From NCBI GenBank assembly GCA_049997955.1, contig JAEBDY010000021.1, forward strand, positions 62,001 through 126,000: DNA of 64,000 bases, written 5' to 3'. The translations under genes were made by a program, and so were the position numbers. The notes beneath the pieces are model-generated. The model made no database searches. It worked only from the letters and a program-made list of their open reading frames with translations, and was not told where the DNA came from. This document shows, piece by piece, positions 1 through 8,307 of this stretch; the first letter of the stretch is position 1, and each line of letters begins with the position of its first letter. This stretch comes from Umezawaea sp049997955 (lineage in GTDB: Bacteria; Actinomycetota; Actinomycetes; Mycobacteriales; Pseudonocardiaceae).

Positions 1-483
1 GCCCTGGAGGTTCCCGCCGTCGCCGGTGGCGTTGTTCTTCACCGCCCGCAGCAGACCCGTGACGGAGATGCCGGGGTCGCCGTAGAACGAGCGGTCCTCC
101 GCCGCGAGGACGGCGTCGCGCACGACCTTCGGGATCTCCTCGAAGGAGACGGGCTGGCGGTTCACGCCGACGTGGGTGATGCGCGAACCGTCGGCCCAGG
201 TGAAGATCGTCGCTTCGCGGGTCGCGAAGTCGTTGGGCTCCGGGATCTCCACCACCGACAGGGCGATCGCGAACGCCGCGCCCGCGAGGACGACGACCAG
301 CAGGGACAGGCCCGCCACCAGTTTCGGTGACGGGAGGAACCGCCGGACACGTCTCAGGGCGCGCCCGGCGCGACTCGCGGCTCTGTGCCGCGGCCCGTCG
401 GGCCGGGTGCTCGTCGGGACGGTGTTCGCGACGAGGTCACCGCCGTCATGACCGGTCGCCGGGTTTCCGCTGTCTTCGCTCAT
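1..483 (-). CDS. class A penicillin-binding protein, N-terminal part (runs off the left edge)
   Basis: This is the first 161 codons of a bifunctional peptidoglycan synthase. It starts at the ATG whose complement is 481-483 and stays open to base 1. A basic cytoplasmic tail of about 55 residues precedes one membrane anchor (roughly residues 56-78, LVAGLSLLVVVLAGAAFAI). The start of a glycosyltransferase-51 domain follows, with the AAEDRSFYGDPG motif; its Glu is the catalytic residue of the family. The last codons read GGNLQG, where the family normally continues into GGSTITQQ. The transpeptidase domain lies outside the window. The next gene to the right is divergent, so both promoters must fall in 484-650. 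Confidence 0.9.
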   Translation of the reverse strand, partial: MSEDSGNPATGHDGGDLVANTVPTSTRPDGPRHRAASRAGRALRRVRRFLPSPKLVAGLSLLVVVLAGAAFAIALSVVEIPEPNDFATREATIFTWADGSRITHVGVNRQPVSFEEIPKVVRDAVLAAEDRSFYGDPGISVTGLLRAVKNNATGDGGNLQG

Positions 484-650
484 CGCCTGAAGAGACTCGC
501 CGGGACCGCGCGGAGTTGCAGCGCCCGCGCGTTTTGCCGCGACGTCGTCGGATTCCCCGACGTGCCAACCCCGGCGCGGTGAGCTGAGAGCTGATCTGCT
601 CACAGCAGAGAAACCGACGTGGGCCACCGGGGTCGCGGCATTGTCGGGGC

Positions 651-1274
651 ATGACGAACGACAAGCTGCCGCTGTTCGACCACCGACTCCGAGAACGGTT
701 GCTGAGCCAGCGCGTGCTGGTCCTCGACGGCGTGCTCGACGACGACAACGGGATGGTGCTCGCCACCCAGTTGCTGGCCCTCGCGAGCGACGACCCCAGG
801 AAGGACATCGCGTTGTGGATCCACTCGCCGGGCGGCTCGGTCCCCGCGATGCTGGCCATCCGCGACGTGATGCGGCTCGTGCCGTGCGCCGTGGCCACGT
901 TCGCGCTGGGACTGGCGTGCAGCGCGGGCCAGTTCCTGTTGTCCGCCGGCACGCCGGGCAGGCGCTTCGCCCTCCCGCACGCCAGGGTCCTGATGCACCA
1001 GGGCTCCGCGGGGATCAGCGGATCGGCGGTCGAGGTGCAGGTGCAGGCCGACGACCTGAGGCACACCAGGGACACGGTGCTCGCGATCATCGCGGAGGAC
1101 ACCGGCCAGCCGATCGACCGGATCTTCACCGACTCGCTGCACGACCGCTGGTTCACCACCGAACAGGCGCGCGAGTACGGCTTCATCGACCACATCGTCT
1201 CCGACCTCGACCAGGTCGTGCCCGTGCGCACCCACGCGCTGGGGCTCAGCTCGCCGACGGGAGTCCGCGCATGA
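651..1274 (+). CDS. clpP: ClpP-family serine peptidase, catalytic triad retained (ClpP3-like)
   Basis: 207-residue ClpP subunit, first of an overlapping pair. The ClpP tetradecamer degrades proteins fed by Clp ATPases. The serine lies in GLACSAGQFLL (Ser91), the histidine in VLMHQG (His116), and an aspartate in IFTDSLHD (Asp161, with Asp165 also possible). The oxyanion-loop SPGGS motif is present. The serine motif is atypical, ACSAG instead of AASMG, and the usual DxDRD box is DSLHD. Its TGA overlaps the ATG of the next clpP by four bases, so the two are probably translated together as a mixed complex. In Streptomyces a second pair, clpP3-clpP4, is controlled by PopR; the neighbour at 1873-2220 fits that arrangement. 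Confidence 0.9.
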   Translation: MTNDKLPLFDHRLRERLLSQRVLVLDGVLDDDNGMVLATQLLALASDDPRKDIALWIHSPGGSVPAMLAIRDVMRLVPCAVATFALGLACSAGQFLLSAGTPGRRFALPHARVLMHQGSAGISGSAVEVQVQADDLRHTRDTVLAIIAEDTGQPIDRIFTDSLHDRWFTTEQAREYGFIDHIVSDLDQVVPVRTHALGLSSPTGVRA

Positions 1275-1861
1275 GCACGTACACCATCCCCAACGTCATC
1301 ACCCGCGGCGTGGGCGGCGAGCGGATCATGGACGTCTACTCGCACCTGCTGTCGGAGCGGATCGTCTACCTCGGCACCGCGATCGATTCCGGGGTGGCCA
1401 ACGCGTTGATCGCCCAGTTGCTGTTCCTGGAGGCGGACAGCCCGGAACGGGAGATCAACCTGTACATCAACTCCGAGGGCGGCGACCCGTCCGCGATGCT
1501 CGCGCTGTACGACACCATGCGGTTCATCAAGGCGCCGGTGGCGACGACGTGCGTCGGCCAGGCCGTGGCCGCCGGCGCGGTGTTGCTGGCCGCGGGCGCG
1601 GCGGGGCACCGCTTCGTCCTGCCGCACACCCGAGTGGTGCTGCACCAGCCCGCGGCGCAGGGCCGCGGCACCATCCCGGACCTCATCCTCCAGGCCGACG
1701 AGGTGGTGCGGGTGCGCACCCAGCTGGAGGAGATCCTCTCGGCGCACACCGGTCGTGACGTCTCGGACCTGCGGCACGACACGGACCGGGACCGCGTGTT
1801 CGACGCGGCCGGCGCCGTCGGCTACGGCCTCGCGGACTACGTCCTCGACCACCGCCCCTAG
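1271..1861 (+). CDS. clpP: ClpP-family subunit lacking the catalytic serine (pseudo-peptidase, ClpP4-like)
   Basis: 196-residue ClpP homologue with an intact fold signature: YINSEGGDPSAM near residue 65, LPHTRVVLHQP near 118 and HDTDRDRVFD near 169. The nucleophile position, normally CVGQAASxxAxLL, reads CVGQAVAAGAVLL, so Ala100 replaces the serine. The codons are GCC GTG GCC GCC, with no frame slip. His125 and Asp170 remain. The SPGG loop is SEGGD. The subunit is therefore predicted to be proteolytically inactive and probably structural or regulatory in a hetero-oligomer with the upstream ClpP. The start is fixed by the ATGA overlap with that gene. Confidence 0.9.
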   Translation: MSTYTIPNVITRGVGGERIMDVYSHLLSERIVYLGTAIDSGVANALIAQLLFLEADSPEREINLYINSEGGDPSAMLALYDTMRFIKAPVATTCVGQAVAAGAVLLAAGAAGHRFVLPHTRVVLHQPAAQGRGTIPDLILQADEVVRVRTQLEEILSAHTGRDVSDLRHDTDRDRVFDAAGAVGYGLADYVLDHRP

Positions 1862-1872
1862 GAACCGCTGAC

Positions 1873-2220
1873 TCAGGCGGCCATGAGCACGGGTCCCGCC
1901 GGACGGCGCTCGACGGCGAGACCCCTGCCGTGGCGCCGCCGGACGGTGCCCGCGATGCCCGTGAGCAGGTCGGCCAGGTCGACGCCCAGCGCACCGGTGA
2001 CCGCGGCGATCATCTCGCTGGAGGGCTCCTTGCGGCCGCGCTCGATCTCCGACAGGTACTGCGGGGAGATCCCGGCCCGGTCCGCGACGTCGACGAGGCG
2101 GCCGCCGTGCTCCTCCCTGGTCGTCCGCAGGCTCCGGCCCAGCACCTCGCGCCACAGCGGTTCCGGCTCGCGATCCGGTGCGGGGACGTGCTTCTGGTGG
2201 AAGGGGAGGATGTCCGCCAT
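1873..2220 (-). CDS. XRE-family regulator of the ClgR/PopR type
   Basis: 115-residue protein with a helix-turn-helix at about residues 30-85 (LVDVADRAGISPQYLSEIER, then GRKEPSSE). That pattern is typical of ClgR and PopR, activators of clp genes in actinobacteria. The C-terminus ends VLMAA, a small apolar -AA tail resembling the degron through which ClgR and PopR are turned over by Clp proteases. The gene converges on the clpP pair with an 11-base gap, so it probably senses Clp capacity and feeds back on the clpP pair. Assignment to PopR rather than ClgR is inference from the adjacent clpP pair. Confidence 0.8.
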   Translation of the reverse strand: MADILPFHQKHVPAPDREPEPLWREVLGRSLRTTREEHGGRLVDVADRAGISPQYLSEIERGRKEPSSEMIAAVTGALGVDLADLLTGIAGTVRRRHGRGLAVERRPAGPVLMAA

Positions 2221-2301
2221 GCCGTCATCCTGGCACCGGACCCGTGGCCGGGGGCAAGCGGTTCAGCTCCCGGCGCAACGGCGCGGTGATCGACCTGCGC
2301 C

Positions 2302-2898
2302 ATGATGGGACGCGGGCCGCGCACCGGCGGCACCGACCGGTCGCGGGGGGAGCGGATGTCGGGGTTGGACGGCGCGGGCCGGGGGGCGCGGCTGGTACCG
2401 GGGTGACTGCCACGTGCACTCACGGGTCTCGACCGGTGGCGAGCTGACGCCGGAGCAGCTCGTGGTCGGGGCTCGCGCGGCGGGGCTCGACTTTCTGGCG
2501 ATCACCGAGCACAACTCGGCCGAGACGCACGGGGCCTGGGAGCGGCACGACCTGTTGGTGGTGCTGGGCCAGGAGGTCACCACCCGGACCGGGCACTGGC
2601 TGGCGCTGGGGATCGCTCCGGGCCAGGTGGTCGAGTGGCGCTACGGCCTGCGCGACGACGTGGTCGACCGGCATCTGGACGAGGTCCGTCGAGGCGGTGG
2701 GCTGTGCGTGGCGGCTCACCCGCACGCGCCCTACCCCTTGGGCACCTTCCTGTACCCGTACGAGGGTTTCGACGTGGTCGAGGTGTGGAACGGGCACCGT
2801 GGCGCGTCAGCGCGGCGGACTCGGCGTTCGTCCGGGTCGAGGTCCGGCATCCCGACGGGCGCATGGCGGCGCTCGGCAATCCGATCATCCTGGCGTGA
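2302..2898 (+). pseudogene. PHP-domain metal-dependent phosphoesterase, frameshifted and internally deleted
   Basis: One frame reads GWYRGDCHVHSRVSTGGELT and later FLAITEHN and LCVAAHPHAPYP, metal-binding motifs of PHP-domain phosphoesterases. That frame has no usable start before the GTG at 2414, which lies inside the metal-binding motif, and an in-frame TGA sits at 2303-2305. The plausible ATG at 2302 is in another frame that stops at 2404-2406. After FDVVEVWNGHR (about 2808) the reading moves to a third frame, SAADSAFVRVEVRHPDGRM...NPIILA, which is the expected C-terminus of the family. The roughly 150 residues that normally separate these blocks, with further metal ligands, are absent. 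A frameshift plus a large deletion make it a pseudogene. Confidence 0.75.
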
Positions 2899-2979
2899 AC
2901 GACCCGCGGCCCACCTTGTCCTTTCACCCCTTCGTGTTGCGATGAGTAACGAGCACTCCGGTCGTGCGACATTCCTTTC

Positions 2980-3567
2980 ATGCGCACCCCGCTGCTCGTC
3001 GTCACCGCTGTCGCCGGACTGGTCGCGGGCTGCAGCAACCACGCACCCACCACGACCACCCCGCGCACCGTGGTCGCCCCGGTCCTCAGCGCTGCGGCCA
3101 ACCCGGTCAAGGCGGCCGTGAACGCGGGCGGCACCACGCCGCAGGGGTTCCTCCACAGGCGGCTCGGCGAGGACATCGCGTTGGGCGCGATCCGCTTCAG
3201 CGTGATCGGCATCGACACCCTGACCGAGTGCGTGGCGTTCGGACGCCCAGCCCCGGCGGGCAAGAAGTCCGTCGTCCTGCGCGTGTCGATGACCACCGGC
3301 GGGCTCGACGACAGCCTCGTCCACGACGCCCGCCTTCTGTTCAGCGACAACACCCTCAAGGCCATCGCTCCCGATGGACAGGTGACCGACGTGCGCGCCG
3401 GGGCGTGCGGCGACCTCGCGGACCTGCTCAGCGACGACGTCCTGCCGAACACCGTCCACGAGGGCACCGTCGAGGTCGTCGTGCCCGAGACCGCGACGGC
3501 CATCGCGTCCAGCAGGGACACCACCGTCGACGGCGCTCGCGGTTGGGCGTGGGAGATCAGCGGTTAG
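2980..3567 (+). CDS. predicted lipoprotein of unknown function
   Basis: 195 residues beginning with a lipoprotein signal peptide: MRTP, a hydrophobic stretch, and the lipobox LVAGC with the acylated Cys18. A Thr/Pro-rich linker follows (HAPTTTTPRT). The remaining 140 residues look like an extracellular beta-rich domain with two cysteines (TECVAF and AGACGD) that could form a disulfide. I do not recognise the family; it loosely resembles extracytoplasmic DUF4352-type domains. It stands alone, 82 bases downstream of the PHP remnant. Confidence 0.75.
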   Translation: MRTPLLVVTAVAGLVAGCSNHAPTTTTPRTVVAPVLSAAANPVKAAVNAGGTTPQGFLHRRLGEDIALGAIRFSVIGIDTLTECVAFGRPAPAGKKSVVLRVSMTTGGLDDSLVHDARLLFSDNTLKAIAPDGQVTDVRAGACGDLADLLSDDVLPNTVHEGTVEVVVPETATAIASSRDTTVDGARGWAWEISG

Positions 3568-3741
3568 CGGTCGCCGCGGCCTCGGCCGGCAGCGCCGAGC
3601 ACCTCGCGCTGGTCGGCGTGCGGGGACGTCCTCGCGTGGGCGTGGATGACGAGACGCGAGCATTTCACGAATTCGGGAACCCGAACGGGTCGGCGGACGA
3701 CTACTGCTTCACGTCCACTCCGCTCCCGTACGAGGTGCCGC

Positions 3742-5172
3742 ATGTCCGCTCCGGCCGTTGAGGCTGAAAGAACCGAAGAGACGTCCAGCGCGACCAGGGT
3801 GTCGGTGGCGCCGCTGCTGCGCAGGCTGCACTTCTACGCAGGTGTGCTCGTCGGCCCGTTCCTGCTGGTGGCCGCGGCTTCGGGTCTGCTGTACGCGCTC
3901 GCGCCGCAGATCGACGACGTGCTCTACGGCGACGTCCTGACCGTGTCGTCGGCCACCGGGTCCGCCCGTCCGCTGGCCGAACAGGTCGCGGCCGCCCAGG
4001 CCGCCCTGCCCGAGGGGACGGTGACCGGGGTGCTGGTCGCCGACGACCCGGACAGCACGACGCAGGTCGTGTTCGCGGCGCCGGGGCTGGCCGAGGAGTA
4101 CAGCAAGACCGTCTACGTGGACCCCTACACCGCGCAGGTGCGGGGCGAGCTGACCACCTGGTTCGGTTCGACACCGGCCACCACCTGGTTGGACGGGTTG
4201 CACCGCAACCTGAACCTCGGTGACGCGGGCGCGCTGTACTCGGAGCTGGCGGCGAGTTGGCTGTGGGTGATCTCCCTGGTGGGCCTGGTGCTGTGGATCG
4301 TCCGGCGGCGGACCGCGCGTCGTCGGGTCCGGGCGCTGCTGGTGCCCGAGACGGGTGCCAAGGGCGTGCGCAAGACCCGGTCGTGGCACGCGAGCATCGG
4401 GACGTGGACCCTGCTCGGCGCCCTGTTCCTGTCGGCCACCGGTCTGACCTGGTCGACCTACGCGGGCGAGAACTTCAGCGCGGCGTTGACGGCGCTCAAC
4501 GCCAAGGCGCCGGTGCTCGACACCGCACTGCAGGGCTCCGCGGCGGCGGGCACCGGGACCGGTGAGCACTCGGAGCACAGCGGCACAGCGAACAAGAACG
4601 GCCCGGTGGACACCGCGGCCTTCGACCGGGTGGCAGCCACCGCGCGGGGCGCGGGACTCGACGGGCCGCTCGAACTCGGCGTGCCCAGTGCGCCGGGGAG
4701 CGCTTGGACGGCGGCGCAGGCCGACAACACCTGGCCGGTCCGCCTCGACAAGGTCGCGGTCGACCCCGCGGGCACGACGGTGACCGCACGCGCCGACTTC
4801 GCCGACCACCCGTTCCTGGCCAAGCTGTCGTCGTTGGGCATCCAGGCGCACATGGGCAAGCTCTTCGGGGTGGCCAACCAGATCCTGCTGTTCCTGCTGG
4901 CCGCGGCGATCCTGACGGTGATCGTGCTCGGCTACCGGATGTGGTGGCAGCGCCGCCCGACCCGCGCCGACCGCCGAGCCCCGCTCGGTGCGCCGCCGAA
5001 ACGGGGGGCGTGGCAGCGGCTCCCGCTGTGGTTCGTGGTTCCCGCCCCGCTGGTGTTGATCGCGATCGGGTGGGCGATCCCGCTGCTGGGGCTCAGCCTG
5101 GTCGCGTTCCTCGTCCTCGACGGCGTGATCGGGTTGGCACGCGCACGTGCTCGGGAGGCCAAGTCGAACTAA
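3742..5172 (+). CDS. PepSY-associated transmembrane protein
   Basis: 476-residue integral membrane protein with the layout of PepSY-TM proteins, often linked to iron or copper reduction and uptake. The first segment (about residues 31-53) follows the family motif RRLHFYAGVLVGPFLLVAA. A long extracellular PepSY portion follows, then segments near 168-190 and 218-240, a second extracellular block with GLDG and DNTWPVRLD motifs, and segments near 380-402 and 430-470. His29-type heme or metal ligands are plausible. The ATG at 3742 is chosen because the family begins shortly before the first membrane helix; an upstream in-frame ATG at 3646 would add an unrelated tail. The short open stretch just before it (about 3637-3741) encodes nothing I recognise. 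Confidence 0.85.
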   Translation: MSAPAVEAERTEETSSATRVSVAPLLRRLHFYAGVLVGPFLLVAAASGLLYALAPQIDDVLYGDVLTVSSATGSARPLAEQVAAAQAALPEGTVTGVLVADDPDSTTQVVFAAPGLAEEYSKTVYVDPYTAQVRGELTTWFGSTPATTWLDGLHRNLNLGDAGALYSELAASWLWVISLVGLVLWIVRRRTARRRVRALLVPETGAKGVRKTRSWHASIGTWTLLGALFLSATGLTWSTYAGENFSAALTALNAKAPVLDTALQGSAAAGTGTGEHSEHSGTANKNGPVDTAAFDRVAATARGAGLDGPLELGVPSAPGSAWTAAQADNTWPVRLDKVAVDPAGTTVTARADFADHPFLAKLSSLGIQAHMGKLFGVANQILLFLLAAAILTVIVLGYRMWWQRRPTRADRRAPLGAPPKRGAWQRLPLWFVVPAPLVLIAIGWAIPLLGLSLVAFLVLDGVIGLARARAREAKSN

Positions 5173-5182
5173 ATCAGCTCTT

Positions 5183-5194
5183 ACTTATATAAGT
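5183..5194. promoter_or_regulatory. perfect 12-bp palindrome ACTTATATAAGT
   Basis: An AT-rich perfect inverted repeat in otherwise GC-rich DNA. With one mismatch it extends to 16 bases (TTACTTATATAAGTGA). It sits 54 bases upstream of the AHSA1-family gene at 5249. Such elements are typical operators of ArsR or small winged-helix repressors, which often accompany AHSA1 genes, but no intact ArsR gene is adjacent here. Confidence 0.5.
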
Positions 5195-5248
5195 GATGTC
5201 TGTCAGACTGGGTCGCGCACGGCACCGGACGACGGAAGAGGACCTTCG

Positions 5249-6178
5249 ATGATCGACATCGCCCACCACCTCAAGGCGATCCACCGCGAGGTGGCCAAGC
5301 AGCGGACCGAGAGCGGCGAGGTCGTCGGCGTCCTGTTGCGACGCGACTACAACGCCGGGGTGCAGGACGTCTGGGACGCGCTGACCGACCCGGAGCGGAT
5401 CAAGCGCTGGTTCCTCCCGGTCAGCGGCGACCTGCGCGCGGGCGGCACGTTCCAGCTGGAAGGCAACGCGGGCGGCGACATCCTGACCTGCGAACCGCCG
5501 AAGCTGCTGAAGCTGACCTTCGGCGGACCGACCAGCCTGGTCGAACTGCGCCTCACGTCGACCGGCGACGAGGACACCGTGCTGGAACTCGACCACACCG
5601 TGCCCATCGAGTTCGCGGGCAGCGGCGCGGGCGCCTTCTACGTCGGCCCCGGCTGGGACGGCGCGTTCCTGGCCCTCGCCCTGTTCCTGAACGGCATGAC
5701 CACCGACGACCCCGCGGCCGCCGCGAACTCCCCGGAAGCGCAGGAGTTCTCCCGGCAGTCCGTGCACGCCTGGGCCGTCGCGGTCGAGTCCTCCGGCACC
5801 GCGACGGCGGACGAGATCGCCGCGGGCAAGGAGATGTCGCTGGCCCAGTTCGCCCCCGACACCACCCAGGACGAGGCCTTGCCACCACGCCGTGCGGGAG
5901 CGCGGTCGCCTCCCGACCCCCGCACGGCGTGCCTCTCGACGGTGCTCGCGCGCTCGTCACCCCGACCAGGCGAACACCGCCCGGTAACTGCCCTCCGTCC
6001 CGGCTCGCTCGCCGCACTCACCTCCTCCCACCGCTCCCTCCTCAACGGACAGTGCCGCCACGCCGAACCCCCTGACAGCGGTCGAACCACGCGGACTCCA
6101 CCCGCCGCTCACCCCGGCGGGCCTCACACCCCATGGGCCTCACACCCCGTCGGCCTGCCCGCCGATGACCTCGCGTGA
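5249..6178 (+). CDS. SRPBCC/AHSA1-family protein with an anomalous C-terminal extension
   Basis: The first 210 or so residues form a START-like lipid or ligand-binding fold of the AHSA1 group: NAGVQDVWDALTDPERIKRW, FLPVSGDLRAGGTFQLEGN and VYVGPGWDGAFLALALFL-type motifs. Related actinobacterial proteins normally end a few residues after the MSLAQFAPD motif. Here the frame stays open for another 95-100 codons of Pro/Arg/Ser-rich, low-complexity sequence to 6178. That tail runs into the degenerate repeats at 6131-6363, so the original stop has probably been lost. The ATG at 5249 begins MIDIAHHLKAIHREV, as in relatives. Confidence 0.75.
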   Translation: MIDIAHHLKAIHREVAKQRTESGEVVGVLLRRDYNAGVQDVWDALTDPERIKRWFLPVSGDLRAGGTFQLEGNAGGDILTCEPPKLLKLTFGGPTSLVELRLTSTGDEDTVLELDHTVPIEFAGSGAGAFYVGPGWDGAFLALALFLNGMTTDDPAAAANSPEAQEFSRQSVHAWAVAVESSGTATADEIAAGKEMSLAQFAPDTTQDEALPPRRAGARSPPDPRTACLSTVLARSSPRPGEHRPVTALRPGSLAALTSSHRSLLNGQCRHAEPPDSGRTTRTPPAAHPGGPHTPWASHPVGLPADDLA

Positions 6179-6363
6179 CGCCGGCGCCTGTGACTCACCC
6201 CCGGCAGGGCTTCGCACCCCTGAGCCCCACCCCGTCGGCCAGTTCGCCGATGACCTCCCGTGAGCCGTCGCGGCGTCGATTCCGCCTGCGGTCACGCGGC
6301 AAGGCCCTTTACCCCATGGGCCTCACCCCGTCGGCCAACTCGCCGATCACCTCCCGTGACGCC
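6131..6363. repeat. three degenerate copies of the 3' end of the DUF5753 regulator gene
   Basis: Segments 6131-6182, 6217-6266 and 6312-6363 are variants of one roughly 50-bp sequence (core CACCCCGTCGGCC, then CGCCGATSACCTC and CGTGA). The right-hand copy is the true 3' coding end of the minus-strand regulator (REVIGELADGVRPMG). The other two are diverged, untranslated copies downstream of its stop. The spacing is about 90 bases. Between the middle and right copies the similarity extends further (CGGCARGGC before the core), giving a longer unit. Confidence 0.7.
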
Positions 6364-7103
6364 ACCGCGTCGAGTGCCAGCGCCGCGACCTCGGCCAGCG
6401 CCGCACGGTACTTCGCGACGTGGTCCGGGTTCTCCAGGAACACGTCGGCGACCATGCCCTCCAGGTGCACCACCGAGCGGCCGTCGGGGGCGTCGAGCAG
6501 GGCGAACGAGCCCGGCACCCCGGCGTGCCCGCCCGCACCTGTCGGCACGACCCGCACCTCCGCCGGGGTCAGCAGCAGGTGCATCAGCTGGTCGTGCATC
6601 ACGTCCCGCCCGCCGACCGGTCTGAGCAGCGCCTGCTCCTCCACGTAGAACGCCGTCCGCACCCGCCACAGGAGATCCCGTTCGTCAGCGGGCCGGTCGT
6701 CCGGCCGGAGCGCTCGCGCGTAGTCCGGTGTCCGAAGTGGACCGGGGACCACCATGCACTCGTAGTACGCGATCCCCGTCGACCGGTCGTGCTCCGCTCT
6801 CGCGATCCGACCCGCGCCCCCGAACGGCCGGACCCACGTGTCCCCGCCCGACTCGCGGCACAGGTCGACCAGCCGGGCGAACTCGGCGCCCTTCACCTTG
6901 CACAGCGCCAAGTACGCGGCCACGTCGACGGCCGACGCGCCGCGCACACCGGTCTCCAGCTTCGACACCTTGCCGAGGCTCCAGCCCAGTTCGGCCGCGA
7001 GCAGGCCGCTGCGCCACCCGGCCGCCAGCCGTTTCTCCCTGAGCTCGCAGCCGAGCCTGCGACTCCGCGTCGTGGATTCGCGCCTCGGCTCCTGTTCGGA
7101 CAT
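6309..7103 (-). CDS. XRE-family regulator with DUF5753 domain
   Basis: 264 residues. The N-terminal helix-turn-helix covers about residues 15-75 (LGCELREKRLAAGW, LAAELGWSLGKVSKLETG). The DUF5753 ligand-like domain has its usual landmarks IAYYECMVVPGPLRTPDYARAL and, near the end, VHLEGMVADVFLENPDHV. This family is highly expanded in filamentous actinomycetes and commonly paired with small DUF397 proteins; none is adjacent here. The ATG (complement of 7101-7103) follows a strong GAGGGGGG ribosome-binding site. Confidence 0.88.
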   Translation of the reverse strand: MSEQEPRRESTTRSRRLGCELREKRLAAGWRSGLLAAELGWSLGKVSKLETGVRGASAVDVAAYLALCKVKGAEFARLVDLCRESGGDTWVRPFGGAGRIARAEHDRSTGIAYYECMVVPGPLRTPDYARALRPDDRPADERDLLWRVRTAFYVEEQALLRPVGGRDVMHDQLMHLLLTPAEVRVVPTGAGGHAGVPGSFALLDAPDGRSVVHLEGMVADVFLENPDHVAKYRAALAEVAALALDAVASREVIGELADGVRPMG

Positions 7104-7244
7104 ACCGCCCCCCTCTCGTACGGCTCGGCTGGACTGTATTGGCGACCACCGACAAGAACGGCGTCGTCGCTGGTAGATCGCTCGATGGGAGGACGTGCGG
7201 CATTTGTGTGACCACTGGGATTGGGATGTCATTGACAGGTGAGC

Positions 7245-7583
7245 ATGGAATCGTTGGCGGCGCTGGTGAACCGCGGCTTCTACTTCCAGGCGGTGCCGGA
7301 CGAGCGGGGGGAGATCGAGGTCATCGTCGGGTCGTACGGCTGGCACGGGTTCTACGACCGCATCCACGTGTGGGGTGAGGACGAGGCCGTCGCCGCGCGG
7401 GAGTCGAGCGATCACCGGCCGTTCAGCGGCAACGTGGTCTGGAGTTACGAGGGCAGCGCGGCCGATGCCGCCCAGGCGTTGCTCGACCTGCCGAAACCCG
7501 GCGAGCCGGGCGCTCCCACGGTGGCCAAGGCCGCCCCGTCGAGCCTGTGGTTGCCGCTGTTGTCCCGTCGGAGGCGACAATGA
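7245..7583 (+). CDS. small hypothetical protein
   Basis: 112 residues starting MESLAALVNRGFYFQAVPDE, with a GTG two codons upstream as the alternative start. The middle is rich in aromatic and acidic residues (VIVGSYGWHGFYDRIHVWGEDE, VVWSYEG) and the tail is basic (SRRRRQ). No family was recognised. It ends four bases before the likely GTG of the nucleotidyltransferase, so the two are probably co-transcribed and translationally coupled. Confidence 0.7.
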   Translation: MESLAALVNRGFYFQAVPDERGEIEVIVGSYGWHGFYDRIHVWGEDEAVAARESSDHRPFSGNVVWSYEGSAADAAQALLDLPKPGEPGAPTVAKAAPSSLWLPLLSRRRRQ

Positions 7584-7587
7584 TCAG

Positions 7588-8307
7588 GTGTTGGCCCAGG
7601 AACGTCTCATCGCACGGGTGGTCGAGCTGTGCCGCGCCGACGAGCGGTTCGACGCGGTCCTGCGGTACGGGTCGTTCGCGCAGGGGAGCGGGGACGAGCA
7701 CAGCGACATCGAGTTCTGGCTCTTCTCCGAGGTGGAGATCGACGCGGCGCGGTGGTGCGCCGAGATCGCGCCGATCACCCACCACGTGCGCAACGAGTTC
7801 GGCGCGGACGTCGTGTTCTTCGAAGGGTTGGTGCGCGGCGAGTTCCACTTCGCCGAGGACGTCGCGGCGGTGGGGGAGTGGCCCGCCCGCGGCGCGGCCG
7901 TGGACAGCATGGTCGTCGTCGACCGCCGGGGCGCGCTGCGGGCCGTGCTGGAGTCGTTGCCCTTGCGGCCCGCGTTGCCGGAGGCGGGTGAGCTGTGCGG
8001 CCGATTCGTGAACTGGCTCGTGCTCGCCCACCACGTCGAGGCCAGGGGAGAGGGGATGCGCACGGCGGACGCGATGGCGCACGTCCGCCGTCACCTGCTG
8101 TGGATGGGGCGGCTGGCCGAGGGGGCCACCGAGCACTGGCTGACGCCGTCGCGGCTCGCGGAGGCGGAGTTGACACCCGGCCTGCTGACCCGTGTGGACG
8201 TCAGGACACCTGCGGCCGCCTGGCAGGTCGGCCGAGAGCTGTGGCTGCGGCTCGGCTGCCCCGTCCCCGAAGCGCTCTTCGCGGAACTGGACGCGGCGCT
8301 GTCCTAA
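7588..8307 (+). CDS. nucleotidyltransferase, lincosamide Lnu(F)-like
   Basis: 239 residues with the nucleotidyltransferase signature RYGSFAQGSGDEHSDIEFWL near residue 28, where Asp and Glu bind metal. The rest resembles the larger Lnu(F)/Lin group, whose members adenylylate lincosamides, with a helical C-terminal domain (NWLVLAHHVEARGEG, RRHLLWMGRLAEG). Many chromosomal members have no demonstrated antibiotic substrate, so resistance is only a possibility. The start is GTG 7588, with TTG 7591 as an alternative. Confidence 0.75.
   Translation: MLAQERLIARVVELCRADERFDAVLRYGSFAQGSGDEHSDIEFWLFSEVEIDAARWCAEIAPITHHVRNEFGADVVFFEGLVRGEFHFAEDVAAVGEWPARGAAVDSMVVVDRRGALRAVLESLPLRPALPEAGELCGRFVNWLVLAHHVEARGEGMRTADAMAHVRRHLLWMGRLAEGATEHWLTPSRLAEAELTPGLLTRVDVRTPAAAWQVGRELWLRLGCPVPEALFAELDAALS

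Noticed and set aside
3637..3741. Short frame ending in CFTSTPLPYEVPHVRSGR before the PepSY gene
   Set aside because: No start signal or recognisable family; too short to support as a gene or remnant.
7232..7237. TTGACA hexamer before the small gene at 7245
   Set aside because: It lies immediately at the start codon, leaving no room for a -10 element.
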